Positions 12,332-13,178 of a DNA stretch of 13,178 nucleotides are shown here, in pieces. Where the stretch lies: positions 1 to 13,178 of the forward strand of contig JALNYX010000025.1 in the NCBI GenBank assembly GCA_023229615.1, given 5' to 3'. The notes under the pieces were generated by a model. The model was not told the origin of the DNA. It saw nothing but the letters and a program-made list of their open reading frames with translations, and did not search any database. Source of the stretch: Candidatus Moraniibacteriota bacterium (lineage in GTDB: Bacteria > Patescibacteriota > Minisyncoccia > Moranbacterales > UBA9337). Numbering within the stretch: position 1 is the first letter of the stretch; each line of letters opens with the position of its first letter. Made by a program: the position numbers and the translations under genes.

Positions 12332-12889
12332 ATGCTTTCAATTTCTGATATTAAAACAGGAAAAACTATTGCCTTGGATGGCGAGCCTTTTGTGGTGATT
12401 CGTGACGAACATTCCAAAACCGGACGAGCCGGAGCGGTTTTGCGCACCAAATTGAAAAATTTGGCAACGGGAGCGGTTTTGGAAAAAACTTTTCAAGGAG
12501 CGGATAAAGTGGAAGAAGCGGATATTTCCAAATCGAAAGCGCAATATCTATATCGCGAAGGCGATGATTTTGTTTTTATGGATATGGGAAATTATGACCA
12601 GTTCAATCTTTCTAATACTGTTTTGGACGGGGCGGAGAAATATTTGCTTGAAGGGACGGAAGTTTCCATTTTGAATTTCAATGGCAATCCGATAAATCTT
12701 GAATTGCCGATTAAAATGCAATTTCGTGTTATTGAAGCTCCTCCGGGACTCAAAGGCGACACTGCTTCCGGCGGGGACAAGGTGGTAACTTTAGAAACCG
12801 GACTGAAAATAACCACGCCATTATTTGTCAAAGAAGGCGACATCGTAATCGTGAACACAGAAAAAGGAGAATACGTTTCCAGGGCATAG
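12332..12889 (+). CDS. efp: Translation elongation factor P with Arg32
   Basis: A 185-residue EF-P, full length for the family, from ATG 12332; an in-frame TTG eight codons upstream is not conserved. It has a KOW-like N-terminal domain, then two OB domains, with the C-terminal signature GLKITTPLFVKEGDIVIVNTEKGEYVSRA. EF-P binds between the P and E sites and rescues ribosomes stalled at polyproline. The loop tip that is modified in many bacteria reads SKTGRAGAV, so position 32 is Arg, as in EarP-rhamnosylated EF-P of Pseudomonas, rather than the Lys modified by EpmA. The usual PG(K/R)G is TGRA, so modification is uncertain. It lies after the foldback element, apart from the rpsF cluster. Confidence 0.97.
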   Translation: MLSISDIKTGKTIALDGEPFVVIRDEHSKTGRAGAVLRTKLKNLATGAVLEKTFQGADKVEEADISKSKAQYLYREGDDFVFMDMGNYDQFNLSNTVLDGAEKYLLEGTEVSILNFNGNPINLELPIKMQFRVIEAPPGLKGDTASGGDKVVTLETGLKITTPLFVKEGDIVIVNTEKGEYVSRA

Positions 12890-12894
12890 AAAAC

Positions 12895-12922
12895 AGACAT
12901 AAGACATAAGACTTAAGACATA
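12895..12922 (+). repeat. Four 7-bp tandem repeats after efp
   Basis: AGACATA occurs four times in a row, the third copy reading AGACTTA, starting six bases after the efp stop codon. It resembles the ACAGACA stem of the following terminator, from which it may have arisen by slippage. Confidence 0.8.
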
Positions 12923-12945
12923 AAATAGAGGCTTTGAATTTTAAA

Positions 12946-12972
12946 AAAAAACAGACATAGTGTCTGTTTTTT
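12946..12972 (+). terminator. Terminator of efp
   Basis: ACAGACA (12951-12957) pairs with TGTCTGT (12961-12967) around TAG, extended by an A run before and T run after, to 12972. Confidence 0.93.
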
Positions 12973-13016
12973 GGTGCAATTAATTAGAGAGGTATGTCTG
13001 TATTTTTCCGAATATT

Positions 13017-13050
13017 GCTAAAATGATAAAATGTTAGTATGCTAAAATGA
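13017..13050 (+). promoter_or_regulatory. Promoter region with 10-bp direct repeat
   Basis: GCTAAAATGA occurs at 13017-13026 and 13041-13050. Each contains a TAAAAT -10-like hexamer; the second is an extended TATGCTAAAAT. It is likely the promoter of the ORF at 13055 or of the gene starting at 13166. Confidence 0.45.
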
Positions 13051-13054
13051 AATT

Positions 13055-13108
13055 ATGAAATTTAAGATCAATTCAAAATATGTGCCGGCAGGCGACCCCG
13101 TAAAATAA
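13055..13108 (+). pseudogene. 17-codon ORF resembling a uvrB N-terminus
   Basis: The frame reads MKFKINSKYVPAGDPVK and stops. The first 14 residues look like the start of excinuclease subunit UvrB (x-FK-x-x-S-x-Y-x-P-x-GDQP). Similarity ends at the hairpin that begins about 13093. A second ATG AAA TTC AAG follows at 13166. Either this is a broken duplicate of the uvrB 5' end or a leader ORF. The UvrB resemblance is from memory over a short stretch. Confidence 0.4.
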
Positions 13109-13134
13109 AAATCAGAATTTTTATCACGGGGCGA
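13093..13134. repeat. Long hairpin at the end of the uvrB-like ORF
   Basis: CCCCGT (13096-13101) pairs with ACGGGG (13127-13132), and inside ATAAAAAT pairs with ATTTTTAT around CAGA. Flanking CG pairs extend it. The stop codon of the short ORF lies in its left arm. No T tract follows, so it is more likely an inserted palindrome or regulatory stem than a terminator. Confidence 0.6.
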
Positions 13135-13165
13135 GACTCATTTTATAGTTTAATTCTTTATATTT

Positions 13166-13178
13166 ATGAAATTCAAGA
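13166..13178 (+). CDS. Start of a gene running off the window (possibly uvrB)
   Basis: ATG AAA TTC AAG A repeats the first four residues (MKFK) of the short ORF at 13055. Only 13 bases are visible, so identity rests on the analogy. Confidence 0.3.

Overview
The window looks like a chromosomal segment of a bacterium of the Candidate Phyla Radiation (Patescibacteria), most likely Parcubacteria-like. This is inferred from several features seen in the sequence: low GC; tRNA genes without an encoded CCA end; ribosomal protein S6 with a long Lys/Glu-rich tail; many genes without a Shine-Dalgarno sequence; and AT-only intergenic stretches. TGA is used as a stop codon (for example at 4122-4124 and 8521-8523), which argues against the recoded Gracilibacteria/Absconditabacteria. 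No taxonomic search was possible.

Region 1 (1-1153) is a tRNA cluster. The window opens inside the 3' core of a group I intron that interrupts a tRNA with an ?AA anticodon, probably tRNA-Phe. Next comes a gene for a helix-turn-helix protein with a LAGLIDADG-like segment, whose stop codon lies inside a CAT-anticodon tRNA gene. tRNA-Gly(GCC) and a terminator close the cluster.

Region 2 (about 1184-9070) is accessory DNA. It holds single genes and gene pairs: a HExxH peptidase-like protein, two unrecognised proteins with unusually strong ribosome binding sites, a YcdX-like PHP hydrolase, a TrmB-type regulator (the only minus-strand gene), an HD-domain hydrolase, a four-helix membrane protein, and a Panacea-antitoxin/RelE-like toxin pair. 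Most units end in a copy of one intergenic repeat module, at about 2240, 3236, 4134, 5887, 7690 and, degenerately, 8985. A typical module has a conserved 'AGTTCTAACCGTATT.ACTA..AGCTCC' core, then an intrinsic terminator hairpin, then expression signals for the next unit. One subtype carries a promoter-like box and is identical over 120 bp between two copies. Another ends exactly in a ribosome binding site plus start codon. The layout resembles a cassette array with recurrent ends, but no recombinase gene is visible, so mobility is a hypothesis.

Region 3 (9139-10323) encodes an anchored, secreted, eight-cysteine protein. It is followed by a structured non-coding stretch with a terminator.

Region 4 (10538-12889) is core housekeeping: rpsF, ssb, rpsR and efp. 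A 163-nt foldback element with perfect 29-bp arms sits between rpsR and efp. EF-P has Arg32 where many bacteria have Lys. After efp come a short tandem repeat, a terminator, and what looks like a false uvrB start (a 17-codon ORF and a hairpin) just before a second start codon at the window edge.
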